From Phymatolithon calcareum (Eukaryota > Rhodophyta > Florideophyceae > Hapalidiales), in assembly GCA_977006965.1 (NCBI GenBank), contig OZ345376.1, positions 868,001-932,000 on the forward strand: DNA of 64,000 bases, in the 5' to 3' direction. The notes beneath the pieces are model-generated. The model had not been told where the DNA came from. It was given only the letters and a program-made list of their open reading frames with translations, and did not search any database. The translations under genes were made by a program, and so were the position numbers. This document shows positions 63,799-64,000 of the stretch, in pieces (the first letter of the stretch is position 1; the number at the start of each line of letters is the position of its first letter).

Positions 63799-64000
63799 CG
63801 TCCCGGACCTCGACGTGCAAGCAGAAGTCAAACTCGCATCAAATAGATCAGAATAGAAGAAGCTTCAGCCCGTTTGCTGACCCCCTAACAACAACCTGTT
63901 AGGCAAGTTGTTATTAGAAAACTAAAGGACAAGGTCCATGCGTGATGTTATTGGCTAGAAACCCCAAGTGATTTTGCCACGTACAAGACGAAGAGCGTTT
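63799..64000. other. Window end, nothing supported
   Basis: Contains an inverted word around 63888-63915 (CTAACAACAACCTGTTAGG...GTTGTTATTAG), a short hairpin of unknown role. Confidence 0.3.

Noticed and set aside
1-64000. CRISPR array, rRNA genes, complete tRNA genes
   Set aside because: No regularly spaced direct repeats of CRISPR type, no rRNA-like block, and the only good B box belongs to the SINE.

Overview
This is eukaryotic, gene-poor, repeat-dominated DNA. Almost every recognisable coding stretch is a mobile element or its remnant: non-LTR retrotransposons, a Ty3-type LTR element, Ty1/Copia remnants, a tyrosine-recombinase (DIRS-like) retroelement, PiggyBac-like and hAT-like DNA transposons, and a tRNA-derived SINE. 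Only two host-type genes can be argued for: a two-finger C2H2 protein near 56.3 kb and a broken AIG1/IRG-like GTPase near 21.1 kb. The species cannot be fixed from sequence alone. The mix (PiggyBac transposase of the type seen in algae and oomycetes, chromodomain Ty3, DIRS-like element, apparently intron-free short genes, many TACTGTAC words) fits an alga or oomycete-like protist; a red alga is my guess, at low confidence.

Layout. 1-4.3 kb is one minus-strand non-LTR element (family X: ORF1, endonuclease, RT) that has received a SINE, a truncated family-Z tail and a truncated family-Y copy, each with a clear target-site duplication (TSD). 4.3-7.4 kb holds a second X fragment, a 213-bp-arm foldback and an X tail. 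8.1-8.9 kb is the end of a dead Copia element; 8.9-10.7 kb is a third X copy. 11.0-13.7 kb holds two hAT-like non-autonomous elements. 14.2-17.1 kb is a PiggyBac-like element carrying a non-LTR insertion. 17.5-20.3 kb is a minus-strand family-Z non-LTR element. 21.1-24.8 kb holds the GTPase pseudogene and the DIRS-like remnant. 27.8-33.8 kb is a dead Copia element between inverted repeats. 34.5-45.0 kb is a tandem of three PiggyBac-like elements, the first split by a young, apparently intact Ty3 chromovirus (1551-codon gag-pol, two 249-bp LTRs with three differences). 45.0-48.4 kb is an X fragment holding a 2.2-kb Y copy and a 63-bp tail-only insertion. 48.4-64 kb is mostly unannotatable DNA with the C2H2 gene, a solo LTR of the Ty3 family and LINE remnants.

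How it works together. The window reads as a stratigraphy: insertion junctions and paralogous 'empty sites' let the order of events be deduced (X before Y, Z and SINE; PiggyBac-like D before the Ty3 insertion; PiggyBac-like C before its LINE insertion). The most unusual theme is the PiggyBac-like family. All its ends fall at CTAG instead of the TTAA typical of that superfamily, neighbouring copies share single CTAG sites, and the ends carry repeated CCCTCAATTGAGGG palindromes.
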